Below, in pieces: positions 53,668 to 62,771 of a stretch of DNA of 64,000 nucleotides. The position numbers were made by a program, and so were the translations under genes. Below the pieces are notes generated by a model. That model worked only from the letters and a program-made list of their open reading frames with translations, was not told the DNA's origin and did not search any database. Every line of letters starts with the position of its first letter. Positions within the stretch are counted from its first letter, which is position 1. Origin of the DNA: CPC320 sp002336405 (GTDB lineage: Bacteria > Pseudomonadota > Alphaproteobacteria > Rhodobacterales > Rhodobacteraceae); NCBI GenBank assembly GCA_949372595.1, contig CASIAN010000001.1:1-64000 (forward strand), written 5' to 3'.

Positions 53668-53695
53668 GAGGGTTTCAGCCACTGCCGAAACCCTC
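53668..53695. terminator. Stem-loop downstream of the EVE gene
   Basis: GAGGGTTTC (53668-53676) and GAAACCCTC (53687-53695) pair perfectly around a 10-base loop, about 95 bases after the EVE stop. A smaller palindrome GAAACGC-G-GCGTTTC precedes it at 53642-53656. No T-run follows. The surrounding 53575-53877 holds no gene. The pair probably ends the tsaD-gpsA-EVE transcript. Confidence 0.45.
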
Positions 53696-53877
53696 CGTCA
53701 CCCCACATGCTCCCCAAGCACCTAACGCGTTATCGGAAAAGTCCCGGCCGTCCTGGCTCGGTTCATAGAACATAGGACATTCAGATGTTTTGGGCAAATG
53801 ATTAGTATTTAGAATACCTGTCAAATATGATGATCATTAGCGGTTTAATGCTGCAGTACACTTTCGAAAATGCGCGG

Positions 53878-53899
53878 GCCCCGCCTAAAAAGGCGGGGC
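53878..53899 (-). terminator. Rho-independent-like terminator of ahcY
   Basis: GCCCCGCCT (53878-53886) and AGGCGGGGC (53891-53899) form a strong 9-base stem with an AAAA loop, 10 bases past the ahcY stop. On the ahcY message strand a short CGCATTTTC stretch follows. Confidence 0.7.
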
Positions 53900-53908
53900 A
53901 CTAGAAAC

Positions 53909-55303
53909 TTAATATCGGTAGTGTTCGGGCTTGAACGGCCCTTCGGTTGTGACACCAATATAATCGGCCTGATCTTTGGCCAGAGTGGTCAATTTGACAC
54001 CAATTCTATCAAGATGCAGCCGTGCGACTTTCTCATCTAGATGCTTGGGCAGGATATACACATCATTTTTATAGGTCTCGGTCTTGGTCCAGAGTTCAAT
54101 CTGGGCCAGAACCTGATTGGTGAAGGACGCCGACATGACGAAAGATGGATGACCTGTGGCGTTGCCCAAGTTCAGCAAACGCCCCTCGGACAGCAGAATA
54201 ATCCGGCTGCCCGACGGCATCTCGATCATATCGACCTGCTCCTTGATGTTGGTCCATTTGTGATTTTTCAGGTTTGCCACCTGAATTTCATTGTCAAAAT
54301 GTCCGATATTTCCAACGATCGCCATATCCTTCATTTCACGCATATGTTCGATGCGGATAACGTCTTTATTGCCGGTGGTGGTGATAAAGATATCGGCGCT
54401 GTCGACGACATCTTCCAAAAGCACAACTTCAAAGCCATCCATCGCAGCCTGCAGCGCACAGATCGGGTCAACTTCGGTGACTTTCACCCGTGCGCCTGCG
54501 CCGCACAACGAGGCGGCAGACCCCTTGCCAACATCGCCATAGCCGCAGACAACGGCCACTTTGCCCGCCATCATCGTGTCGGTGGCGCGACGGATGCCGT
54601 CGACCAGCGATTCCTTACAGCCATATTTGTTGTCAAACTTGGATTTGGTCACCGAGTCGTTGACATTGATCGCCGGAAACGGCAGTTGCCCCGACTTGAC
54701 CAATTCATATAAACGGTGCACCCCGGTTGTGGTTTCTTCTGATACGCCTTGAATCATTTCGCGCTGTTTTGTGAACCAACCGGGGCTTGCCGCGATCCGC
54801 TTTTTAATCTGCGCAAAGACGGCTTCTTCCTCTTCGGATGTTGGCACTGCAATCAGATCGGTCTCGCCGTTTTCCACCCGGGCGCCCAGCAGAACATAAA
54901 GCGTGGCATCCCCGCCATCATCGAGGATCATGTTTGCGCCGCCTTGTTCAAACATAAAGGTGCGGTCCTGATAATCCCAATGCTCGACCAGTGACTGGCC
55001 TTTGATTGCAAAGACTGGCGTACCGCTTGCTGCGATTGCGGCCGCTGCGTGGTCTTGGGTTGAAAAGATATTGCAAGATGCCCAGCGCACCTCGGCACCC
55101 AATGCGACCAGGGTCTCGATCAGAACGGCGGTTTGGATCGTCATATGCAATGATCCAGCAATGCGCGCGCCTTTAAGAGGTTTGCTGTCACCATATTCGA
55201 CCCGCAGCGCCATCAATCCGGGCATTTCGGTTTCGGCAATATTTAACTCTTTACGGCCAAATTCGGCCAAATTGATATCTTTTACAATGTAATCACTGCT
55301 CAT
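53909..55303 (-). CDS. ahcY: S-adenosylhomocysteine hydrolase (adenosylhomocysteinase)
   Basis: This is a 464-residue NAD-dependent cytoplasmic enzyme that splits S-adenosylhomocysteine to adenosine and homocysteine, relieving inhibition of methyltransferases. Landmarks are GSLHMTIQTAVLIETLVALG, RWASCNIFSTQDHAAAAIA, NVNDSVTKSKFDNKYGCKES, the NAD motif VVCGYGDVGKGSAASL, FDNEIQVANLKNHKW and the C-terminal FKPEHYRY. The length includes the insertion common in proteobacterial forms. In Rhodobacter it neighbours hvrB and the reg genes. Here about 6 kb separate it from a broken hvrB. I saw no clear riboswitch in the 137-base leader. Confidence 0.96.
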   Translation of the reverse strand: MSSDYIVKDINLAEFGRKELNIAETEMPGLMALRVEYGDSKPLKGARIAGSLHMTIQTAVLIETLVALGAEVRWASCNIFSTQDHAAAAIAASGTPVFAIKGQSLVEHWDYQDRTFMFEQGGANMILDDGGDATLYVLLGARVENGETDLIAVPTSEEEEAVFAQIKKRIAASPGWFTKQREMIQGVSEETTTGVHRLYELVKSGQLPFPAINVNDSVTKSKFDNKYGCKESLVDGIRRATDTMMAGKVAVVCGYGDVGKGSAASLCGAGARVKVTEVDPICALQAAMDGFEVVLLEDVVDSADIFITTTGNKDVIRIEHMREMKDMAIVGNIGHFDNEIQVANLKNHKWTNIKEQVDMIEMPSGSRIILLSEGRLLNLGNATGHPSFVMSASFTNQVLAQIELWTKTETYKNDVYILPKHLDEKVARLHLDRIGVKLTTLAKDQADYIGVTTEGPFKPEHYRY

Positions 55304-55440
55304 TTGAAATCTCCAAGGGGTTCACCGCTGCGGCTAGCACAAGATAGTCCACAGGACAATGTTGTAAAGCAAAGCAGCCTTTAGCCACATGCATGAATAT
55401 TCTTAAGGCTGTATTTTTATCATACTGAAAGCACACAGCC

Positions 55441-56250
55441 ATGGCAGATAATCCGGTTCTAAAACGTTGGGAAGAAAATGCCAAAAGTTGGACAGTGCTG
55501 GTGCGCGCCGAGTATGACGTATACCGCGATGTTCTCAACACGCCCGCTTTTTTGATCTTTTTGCCAGCCATCGTGGGCTTAAAAGGGCTAGATATCGGGT
55601 GTGGTGAGGCTGGAAATACCAAAGTGCTGGCCCGAAAAGGCGCAACGATGTTCGGCATAGACTTTGCGCCCACATTTATACGCCATGCTCGGGAAGCAGA
55701 GCAGCATACACCCTTGGATATTGAATTTCATCTCGCCGATTGCAAAGAATTGCCGTTTGCACAGGCATCTTTTGATTTTGCGGTTGCGTTTATGTCGTTA
55801 ATGGATGTCGATGATCTGGATCGGGCACTGGACGAAGCTTACCGGGTGCTTAAGCCCGGCGGGTTTTTGCAGTTTTCGATTTTGCACCCCTGTTTTACCG
55901 CCATTGGCAGCCAGAAAGTATGTGATGAGAACGGCGATCCGATCGGTCGCTCATCGGGAAAATATTTCACATCCTGCGCGGGAGAAGAGCAATCTTGGAC
56001 GTTCGGCGCCGCCCCGGATGATATCAAGGCCCGGCACGCAAAGTTTATTACCCCGCGCTTTCACCGGCCAATTTCAAGTTGGATTAGCAGCGTGATCGCT
56101 GCAGGGTTTGCGTTGGAAGCGATGCAAGAGCCGCGAGCAACAGCCGCCGAGGTCGAGGTTTGTTCTGATCTGGCCAACAACCGGATAGTGCCGTTGTTTT
56201 TGCACGTCCGCGCCCGTAAAAGCGGTGCGAGGCCCGCGACGACCGGGTAA
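55441..56250 (+). CDS. Class I SAM-dependent methyltransferase
   Basis: This is a 269-residue methyltransferase (MADNPVLKRWEENAKSWTVL). The SAM-binding motif I is KGLDIGCGEAGNTKVLARKG at about residues 44-63, then MFGIDFAPTFIRHAREAE, FHLADCKELPFAQASFDFAV and LDEAYRVLKPGGFLQFSILH. This is the methyltransferase type 11 pattern used on small molecules or lipids. The substrate is unknown. It is divergent from ahcY, which recycles its by-product, and nearly touches the HD-domain gene downstream. Confidence 0.88.
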   Translation: MADNPVLKRWEENAKSWTVLVRAEYDVYRDVLNTPAFLIFLPAIVGLKGLDIGCGEAGNTKVLARKGATMFGIDFAPTFIRHAREAEQHTPLDIEFHLADCKELPFAQASFDFAVAFMSLMDVDDLDRALDEAYRVLKPGGFLQFSILHPCFTAIGSQKVCDENGDPIGRSSGKYFTSCAGEEQSWTFGAAPDDIKARHAKFITPRFHRPISSWISSVIAAGFALEAMQEPRATAAEVEVCSDLANNRIVPLFLHVRARKSGARPATTG

Positions 56251-56311
56251 TCTGGCCTTGCATCTGGGGTTTGGGCTGTGGCACCAAGTTGGAAAAGTTG
56301 ACGAGGGACAG

Positions 56312-56902
56312 ATGAAACAACCCCGCGCATGGCAACGCATGCTGTCGGGTCGCCGGCTCGACCTGCTGGATCCGACCCCTTTGGATATCGAAATCGAAGA
56401 CATTGCCCATGGGTTGGCGTTTGTGGCGCGCTGGAATGGCCAAACACAAGGCGATTTTGCCTATTCGGTGGCCGAGCATTCGCTGTTGGTCGAGATGATT
56501 TATCACCGGCTTTGCCCCAGTTCCCCTGTTAAATGGCGCCTTGCTGCGCTCTTGCACGACGCGCCAGAATACGTCATCGGTGATATGATTTCACCGGTCA
56601 AAGCCGCGATGGGTGCCGGTTATGGGGATCTGGATGAGCGGTTGACTGGGGCGATACATCTGCGCTTTGGATTGCCGGCAAAATTGCCTGTGGCAACAAA
56701 GCGACAGATCAAAAAGGCCGATAAAATCAGTGCTTGGATGGAAGCCACGCAGATTGCAGGATTTGCCACCGCCGAGGCAGACCAATTTTTTGGCAAACCC
56801 GACCCATCATTGATCGAGGGGCTTCGGATAGATCTGCGGCCGCCAAAACAGGTGCGCAAAGCCTATATTGATAGGCATCTCAGCTTGCTGGATCTGTTGT
56901 GA
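56312..56902 (+). CDS. HD-domain phosphohydrolase (YfbR-like)
   Basis: This 196-residue protein is taken from ATG 56312 behind GAGGGA. The HD signature is split over VAEHSLLVEMIY, AALLHDAPEYVIGDM and later KKADKISAWMEATQIAGF, giving the H...HD...D metal set. The start (AWQRMLSGRRLDLLDPTPLD) is typical of the alphaproteobacterial branch. YfbR-like enzymes dephosphorylate deoxynucleoside monophosphates. An earlier in-frame start would overlap the methyltransferase and lacks family support. Confidence 0.87.
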   Translation: MKQPRAWQRMLSGRRLDLLDPTPLDIEIEDIAHGLAFVARWNGQTQGDFAYSVAEHSLLVEMIYHRLCPSSPVKWRLAALLHDAPEYVIGDMISPVKAAMGAGYGDLDERLTGAIHLRFGLPAKLPVATKRQIKKADKISAWMEATQIAGFATAEADQFFGKPDPSLIEGLRIDLRPPKQVRKAYIDRHLSLLDLL

Positions 56903-57149
56903 TATTCTTGACCGTCGGGATGGTCAATCTGCGTGACGTGAAAATTTAACGGTTTATGAAACAAAGGTACCGAAAATACCAGTATAACAGGGTATACCAC
57001 TGCTTGTTAATTTAATCATTTTAAGTGTATTTTGCATTTTTATGTTCCGATTCTGTGTTTGATTTTTTTATATCGACTGGAGCGTTCACCACTGCGGCTA
57101 TAAAATTAACCCAGTACGACCAGAATTTATTTTTTACAAAGGTTGGATT

Positions 57150-58880
57150 ATGACTTCATCAGTTCAAAAAAGCCTTTCAAAAGCGGACAAATATTTGAAA
57201 TCGGGAAATTTTGCTGCTGCAGGAATAGTCTATCAGCAAATACTCTCGAAATATCCAAAAAACAAAAAGGCGATTCAGGCTTATCAGCGGCTGAGGTCTG
57301 GTATGACATCTCAACCCTCCTCCCGCGATGAGGTGCCTACAGAAAAACTTCGCGAATTAGTAAATATTTATAAGATGGAGAAATATGAAGAGGTTTTATT
57401 GGAATCAGAAGAAATTATCAAAATATATCCAAGATCTACAAGGGTTTTGAATATTATTGGTGCTGCGAATTCGGCTCTTAAAAGATATGAAATTGCAATA
57501 GACACCTATCGGAAAGCACTGACAATAAGTCCAAAAAATGCTGAAGTTTATAATAATCTAGGAAATGCTTTCAGAAGAAAGGGAGATCCTGATGCAGCGA
57601 TTCAAAACTATCAGTGGGCCTTGAAATTTGAACCTGATTATGCAGAGCCCTACAATAATTTTGGGTTAGCTTTGGTGGATAAAAAGCAATTTGATGCTGC
57701 GATCAAATGCTATAGGAATTCACTAAAACTCAAACCTGGTTATGCGGAAACTTATTTTAATATTGGCAGCGCCTTAGTTGAAAAAGGCGACTATGATTCA
57801 GCAATAAAGAATCTCCAGAAAGCACTGCAGATTATGCCAAACCATCATAATGCCTGCAATAATATGGGCGCGGCACTCCGCGCAAAAGGCGAGTTGCAGG
57901 CGGCCATCAAGAGTTATGATAGTGCGATTAAAATCAATCCTAAAAATGTGGATGCGCGGTACAATAAATCGTTACTGTTGCTCAATCTTGAAAGTTTTAA
58001 AAAGGGTTGGCCCGCTTATGAATATCGTTGGAAGAAATCCAAGCTGGACTCTGTACCCACTTTATCTAGCAGGCCTAAATGGCACTTGGGGGATCAGGGT
58101 CGGGTCTTGGTTTGGGGTGAACAGGGTATCGGAGATGAGATCATGTTTTCCTCTTTGATTCCCGATCTTCACGCGGCCTGCTCGCACCTCATTGTGAAGG
58201 CTGATAAACGCCTGATCCCGATTTTAAGTCGCTCATTCCCAAAAGATATTGAGTTTGTTGAAAATAGCGTACCGGTTGCCGAAGATGATTATGATGCCCA
58301 TATCGCTATGGGGTCGCTGCCACTGCATTTTCGACCCAATATCGAGAGTTTTAAAACAGCAGCGCAAGGCTATTTATCTGCAGATGGAAAAAGAGCTGCA
58401 GCTTTGCGGGACAGGCTTTTAAGTGATGGCTCGGAAATCCTGATTGGTCTTAGCTGGCATTCAACTTCTAAAATACGGGTTGCACAAAAACGCACGATTT
58501 CCCTTGGTCAGCTTACCCGCGCGTTTCAGGCCGAGAACGTCAAGTTCGTGAGCTTGCAATATGGCGATATGGACGATGAAATTAATCGGGTAAGGCAAGA
58601 CCATGGGATCGACGTGGCACAAGTGGGACAGATCGATAATTTTCACGATATTGACGGCTTGGCCGCGCTGGTCACTGCCTGTGATCGCATTGTGTCGATT
58701 GATAATGTCACGGTTCATCTGGCAGGTGCGCTGGGCAAGGAAATGGATGCATTATTACCGCGCGTGAGCAATTGGCGCTGGGGCATTCACCCGAATAACA
58801 GTTATTGGTACAATTCGGTCCGGTTGCGCCGCCAAACAGAACGTGAGGATTGGGCCGAAGTGTTGGCGCAGATATCTTAG
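57150..58880 (+). CDS. TPR protein with C-terminal glycosyltransferase-like domain
   Basis: This is a 576-residue protein. Residues 1-300 hold about seven tetratricopeptide repeats, for example AEVYNNLGNAFRRKGDPDAA, AEPYNNFGLALVDKKQFDAA and AETYFNIGSALVEKGDYDSA. The C-terminal half resembles glycosyltransferases of the GT9/OGT-like type: LVWGEQGIGDEIMFSSLIPD, then ILIGLSWHSTSKIR and SIDNVTVHLAGALGKEMDAL. Such proteins modify surface polymers or flagellin. The first two thirds are markedly A/T richer than the neighbours, with many AAA and ATT codons, which hints at transfer. A 247-base A/T-rich gap precedes it. Confidence 0.82.
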   Translation: MTSSVQKSLSKADKYLKSGNFAAAGIVYQQILSKYPKNKKAIQAYQRLRSGMTSQPSSRDEVPTEKLRELVNIYKMEKYEEVLLESEEIIKIYPRSTRVLNIIGAANSALKRYEIAIDTYRKALTISPKNAEVYNNLGNAFRRKGDPDAAIQNYQWALKFEPDYAEPYNNFGLALVDKKQFDAAIKCYRNSLKLKPGYAETYFNIGSALVEKGDYDSAIKNLQKALQIMPNHHNACNNMGAALRAKGELQAAIKSYDSAIKINPKNVDARYNKSLLLLNLESFKKGWPAYEYRWKKSKLDSVPTLSSRPKWHLGDQGRVLVWGEQGIGDEIMFSSLIPDLHAACSHLIVKADKRLIPILSRSFPKDIEFVENSVPVAEDDYDAHIAMGSLPLHFRPNIESFKTAAQGYLSADGKRAAALRDRLLSDGSEILIGLSWHSTSKIRVAQKRTISLGQLTRAFQAENVKFVSLQYGDMDDEINRVRQDHGIDVAQVGQIDNFHDIDGLAALVTACDRIVSIDNVTVHLAGALGKEMDALLPRVSNWRWGIHPNNSYWYNSVRLRRQTEREDWAEVLAQIS

Positions 58881-58881
58881 T

Positions 58882-59418
58882 ATGGCTGTGATGTCGCCAA
58901 ATATTCGGCCGGCTACTCGGCAAGATGGCCAAAGCCTGTGCGCATTATTGAACAAAATTATCGAAACTGGTGGGACAACGGCGCATGTCAATCCCTTCGA
59001 TAGAGACCGATTGCTTCGTCATTATATCGCCCCGCCTTTCGCGATCAGTTGCTTGTGGCCCAGCACCCAGAGCACTGCGACCAGCTGATGGGGTTTCAAG
59101 CTTTGGAATGGGCTGATCCAAACTGGCAAGGGGTGGGTAAACTGCCACAAAGCTGGGCCATCATTGCCAGCTTTGTGGCGCCAGACTGTCAGGGGCGCGG
59201 CATTGGCAAAGCGCTGTTTCAAGCAACCCGCCTGCGTGCGCAAATCGCTGGGGTCTGCAATATTGATGCGACAATCCGAGGCCGATAATCCCAGCGGTTT
59301 GCGCTATTATGCCAAATTGGGCTTTATCGAATATCAAAGGATTGCAGATGTCGCACTTTCGAACGGTATGGTTGTAGACAAGGTTTGCACAGCGTTCTCG
59401 GTAGTAAAGCCATTTTGA
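58882..59418 (+). pseudogene. GNAT acetyltransferase with two frameshifts
   Basis: Starting ATG 58882 (MAVMSPNIRPATRQDGQSLC) the frame breaks near 59050 (APPFAISC). It continues one frame over with LVAQHPEHCDQLMGFQALEW and the acetyl-CoA site APDCQGRGIGKALFQATRLR, then breaks again near 59280 into NPSGLRYYAKLGFIEYQR. Joined, it would make about 178 residues, the same size and layout as the intact GNAT at 59726. It is a decayed paralogue. Confidence 0.8.
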
Positions 59419-59725
59419 CAGTCTATCGACCGTGCCGTCAGACGTGTTCGCGCTCTATGGGGTGCCAAGCTGCTTTTGATCCCTTTTAAGGCACATCCAC
59501 TGAAAACTGACACAAGTTGTAAAAGTCATTATATCCCCATTTAATTGTATTTTTTGTTCAAATACTGTCTACTCAGCCGTATGTCGCGATGGTATTTCTG
59601 CAACTGTTTGACAAAATTATGGGGCATATTTTGTTATTTGCTGTCGCAAACTCAAAATTTTGAAAGATCAAACAGTTCTATTATTTTGGTATGCTGCAAG
59701 CATGTATTCAATTTGAAAAAGATCT
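59419..59725. other. Intergenic, no gene seen
   Basis: This is about 300 A/T-rich bases between the two GNAT genes. It presumably holds the promoter of the intact one; no clear signal was picked out. Confidence 0.4.
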
Positions 59726-60229
59726 ATGGGCCTTTACATTACCAACCCAATACAAATACGCCCCGCCATTCTCCAAGACGCAGAGGGTATAAGCCGCGGT
59801 TTGGCCGCTATCATCGTGTCGTGGTACAGCGACCGCGCCTGTGATCCGGCCTATGTGACATCCCACCATATTGCGGCCGCAGATCAGCTGACCTGCACCG
59901 TTGCGCTGGACCCCCAAAGACACGGGATGGTGCTGGGGTTTCAATCGCTCAAGCTGGCACAGGCAAAAAACATCTATGGTGTCACCCCCGGTTGGGGCGT
60001 TATCGGGACCTATGTTGCACTTGATACCGGCAGGAAAGGTATCGGTAAGCAGCTGTTTGACGCCACCTTTGCCTTTGCCCAACAGGCTGGTTTGTCAGAC
60101 ATAGATGCCACAATCGGCGCCGAGAATGCACAGGGTATTGCGTATTATGAGGCCATGGGCTTTCAAACCTACCGACGCTGGGAAACCTCAGTTTCCAAGC
60201 GTTTCACTGTTCGCTTGCAATCTGGCTGA
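59726..60229 (+). CDS. GNAT-family N-acetyltransferase
   Basis: This is a 167-residue protein: IQIRPAILQDAEGISRGLAA at the start, HGMVLGFQSLKLAQAKNIYG as the central strands, then the acetyl-CoA site VALDTGRKGIGKQLFDATFA and the end NAQGIAYYEAMGFQTYRRWE. This is a complete GNAT fold. The acceptor substrate is unknown; relatives include phosphinothricin-type acetyltransferases. It is a paralogue of the broken copy just upstream. Confidence 0.87.
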   Translation: MGLYITNPIQIRPAILQDAEGISRGLAAIIVSWYSDRACDPAYVTSHHIAAADQLTCTVALDPQRHGMVLGFQSLKLAQAKNIYGVTPGWGVIGTYVALDTGRKGIGKQLFDATFAFAQQAGLSDIDATIGAENAQGIAYYEAMGFQTYRRWETSVSKRFTVRLQSG

Positions 60230-60328
60230 TACCGACCCAGAACGCGCTAAATCGCTTTGCCATCCATTGATCACCGGCCCATTGGCAAAATGCGTCCAGT
60301 GCAATACCCATCAGGGATCAATCAAGGT

Positions 60329-60706
60329 TCAACATCCAAAGCCTTTCTGTGATCTCAACGCGCATCTGTTGCCATCGGGATCGGAAAACTCGGCCGTTGT
60401 TCCCCAACTGTGGTCGATGAGCTCGACTTGCACCCCTTTGCGTCGAAGTGCGGTACATTCGGCCTGTACGTCATTGACGTTGAACCGAAATTTGGTTGGG
60501 CATGCGGCAACAGATTTTTTCCCTACCTGTGCGTGACCGTCGGGTTCAATCATTAAATAGACGTCTCCCAACGCAAAAGTTGTGATTTTCTCGCCGGGGC
60601 GGTTTATCTTAAACATGATATCCAAGCTTAAAATAGCACCGTAAAAATCAACGCATTCTTGGTATTTTTGGGTGTTTAGAATTATGCCCGCTTTGGTAAA
60701 TTTCAT
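60329..60706 (-). CDS. VOC-family (glyoxalase/bleomycin-resistance-like) protein
   Basis: This is a 125-residue protein from ATG 60706 behind AGGTGG. It shows the VOC pattern: AGIILNTQKYQECVDFYGAI, then ITTFALGDVYLMIEPDG, FRFNVNDVQAECTALRRKGV and the closing FSDPDGNRCAL. Such proteins bind a metal and act on small molecules or sequester antibiotics. The exact role is unknown. It converges with the GNAT gene. Confidence 0.82.
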   Translation of the reverse strand: MKFTKAGIILNTQKYQECVDFYGAILSLDIMFKINRPGEKITTFALGDVYLMIEPDGHAQVGKKSVAACPTKFRFNVNDVQAECTALRRKGVQVELIDHSWGTTAEFSDPDGNRCALRSQKGFGC

Positions 60707-61268
60707 TGTCAATCCACCTGTGTAAAAGACCATTTTGCAGGCTCAAGTGGGCTTTAGGTCAAGTCAAAAATTGCGAGAAGCTAGGAGTATAATTGCCCTA
60801 TTCAGCGATCTGAGGTTGCAAATCAGCAGCACGGTGTCAGACACCTTCTTGGGATTGTTATCTCTGACTGACCTTGACGATTTTGGCGCCACCAATCAGG
60901 CGCCGACCACTTTGGCACAGGCTGTTGCCTTGGCTTAGGATCGCCCAAGTCAGTGGTTTTATCCCGGTCAGATTGTCTTTGGGCATATGTTTGCCACAAA
61001 TTCTTAGAAAAGAACCCAGTCAGAGGGCTTTTAGACAAATTCTTGTGAAAAAGATCTAGATCTGATTGAGATACCTGGCTCGGCCTCGGTGGGCTTTTTT
61101 CGGTCTGATAGAGATGTGAGGTTCGGGTTGCCGTCAGAAGGCTCGTGGCAAAAATATTTAACATTTTTGGTCCTTATGCATATTTGAATGCTATATATCT
61201 CAGACCCTTTACCCATTCTTGCGACTGTGTAATAATTTCCTTATGTAAGTATAACTCACAGGTATCAG
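60707..61268. other. Intergenic, no convincing gene
   Basis: Short frames only. The plus-strand piece TVSDTFLGLLSLTDLDDFGA (60835-60938) and the opposite-strand frame lack family support. In the Rhodobacter layout this would be upstream sequence of hvrB. Confidence 0.4.
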
Positions 61269-62139
61269 ATGGGCTGGAGATCAATTCCCTCGCTGTGAGC
61301 CCTGCGCGCATTTGAAGCCATGGCGCGCTTAGGGGGGCTGTCCGCTGCAGCACGGGAGTTAAATGTGACCCATGCCGCGATCGCCCAGCACGTCAGGTAT
61401 TTGGAAGATTTTCTAACGGTTAAGCTGGCTTACCGCGAAGGCCGCGGGATGCGTCTGACCCCCAGTGGAAGCGATTTGTCAAAAGCACTGCAGGACGGCT
61501 TTAAAGCCATTGCAGGCGGTATTCGCTCGGTAAAAGCCGACCACGAGGCCCGGCCTTTGCAAATTACGCTGACACCCGGGTTTGCAGAAAATTGGTTGAT
61601 GCCGCGCTTGGGCAGTTTTTGGGCCGAACACCCCGAGATTGGGCTGTCGTTGAACCCCTCGACCAAATCGGTTGATCTGGTGGCTGGGGACATCGATTTG
61701 GCCATCCGGTTTGGACAGGGCGTTTGGCCCGGCTTGTGGGCTGAAAAATTGGTGGGCGCGGGGTATTGTTGGTCAGTCAGATTTGATGGGAACGCTTGCA
61801 GTTAAAAGCCCCGAAGACCTGTTGTCGGCACCATGGCTTTTGCAGCGGCAAATTATGGAGCCCGAACATATCTTAAAACTGCAAGGGCTTGATCTGGCAC
61901 AGTCGGCTATCACCCGTTTTGCCACAAATTCGCTGGTTTTGGCGGCTGCGCGTACCGGACTAGGCCTCACAATTCAGGCCGAATCACTTGTTGATACGGA
62001 TATCTCCGAGGGCCGCTCGGTTTGTATAAAGCGCATCCATAGCAAACAGCACGGCTATTATCTTGTCAGACCCCAGACCCCAGACTGCGGGCACTGCAAA
62101 GCTGACAACCTTTATTGCCTGGCTGAAACGCAGCCTTTA
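61269..62139 (+). pseudogene. hvrB: HvrB-like LysR regulator, inactivated
   Basis: ATG 61269 gives MGWRSIPSL, then TGA at codon 10, then ALRAFEAMARLGGLSAAARE and LNVTHAAIAQHVRYLEDFL, a clear LysR helix-turn-helix. The sensor domain is open to about 61770 (FAENWLMPRLGSFWAEHPEI, DLAIRFGQGVWPGLWAEKLV). It then shifts to GTLAVKSPEDLLSAPWLLQR and ITRFATNSLVLAAARTGLGL, and shifts again near 62095 to the natural end KLTTFIAWLKRSL. Place and type match HvrB of Rhodobacter, which controls ahcY and light-harvesting genes. One stop and two shifts make it non-functional. Confidence 0.75.
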
Positions 62140-62691
62140 ACGCGGGCTGCGCTTGGCCAATATGCGTTGCAAGGTGCGGCGGTGCATGTTCAGCCGGCGT
62201 GCGGTTTCAGACACATTGCGATCGCACAACTCATAGACCCGCTGGATATGTTCCCAGCGCACGCGATCGGCGCTCATTGGGTTTTCTGGCGGCGGCGGCA
62301 GGTCGTCATCAGTGGCCAGAAGTGCATTCATAATATCGGTGGCATCAGCTGGTTTTGACAAATAGTCGGTGGCCCCAATTTTGACGGCGGCCACCGCGGT
62401 GGCAATCGCGCCGTATCCGGTCAACACCACGACTCGGCAATCGGGGCGCTTTTCACGCAGCACTTCGACCACGTCCAGCCCATTCCCATCCGACAGTCGA
62501 AGGTCTATCACAGCATGCGCAGGCGGCCGCCCGGTGGCAATTGCCTTGCCGGCCACGACGGTTTCAGCGGTCTCTACCTCGAAGCCCCGTTTTTCCATCG
62601 CTTTTGCCAAGCGGCGCAAAAAGAACTCATCATCATCCACCAACAAAAGGGTCTTATCAGGCCCTATCTCTTGAAGTTTTTTGTCCGCCAT
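62137..62691 (-). CDS. regA: Redox response regulator RegA (PrrA/ActR)
   Basis: This is a 184-residue cytoplasmic response regulator from ATG 62691 (MADKKLQEIGPDKTLLLVDD). The receiver domain has the acidic pair DDDEF, phospho-acceptor Asp in HAVIDLRLSDG at about residue 63, and the conserved Thr/Lys of VVLTGYGA and YLSKPAD. The Fis-type helix-turn-helix at the end (NVSETARRLNMHRRTLQRIL) is the near-invariant RegA signature. It activates photosynthesis, carbon fixation and respiration genes when oxygen is low. Its stop overlaps the end of the hvrB remnant. Confidence 0.95.
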   Translation of the reverse strand: MADKKLQEIGPDKTLLLVDDDEFFLRRLAKAMEKRGFEVETAETVVAGKAIATGRPPAHAVIDLRLSDGNGLDVVEVLREKRPDCRVVVLTGYGAIATAVAAVKIGATDYLSKPADATDIMNALLATDDDLPPPPENPMSADRVRWEHIQRVYELCDRNVSETARRLNMHRRTLQRILAKRSPR

Positions 62692-62771
62692 CTGACTTCT
62701 CTCCAACGCTCTAAGGGGACTTCATGTCCACGCAGTTCAGAGCCAATTTCGGGGATGATAATAGTCTTAAT

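Noticed and set aside
55304..55440. Possible SAH or SAM-SAH riboswitch ahead of ahcY
   Set aside because: I looked for the conserved core and pairing and did not find a convincing match. A covariance-model search would settle it.
60823..61164. A 113-codon minus-strand frame
   Set aside because: Basic, low-information sequence without motif and without support on either side.
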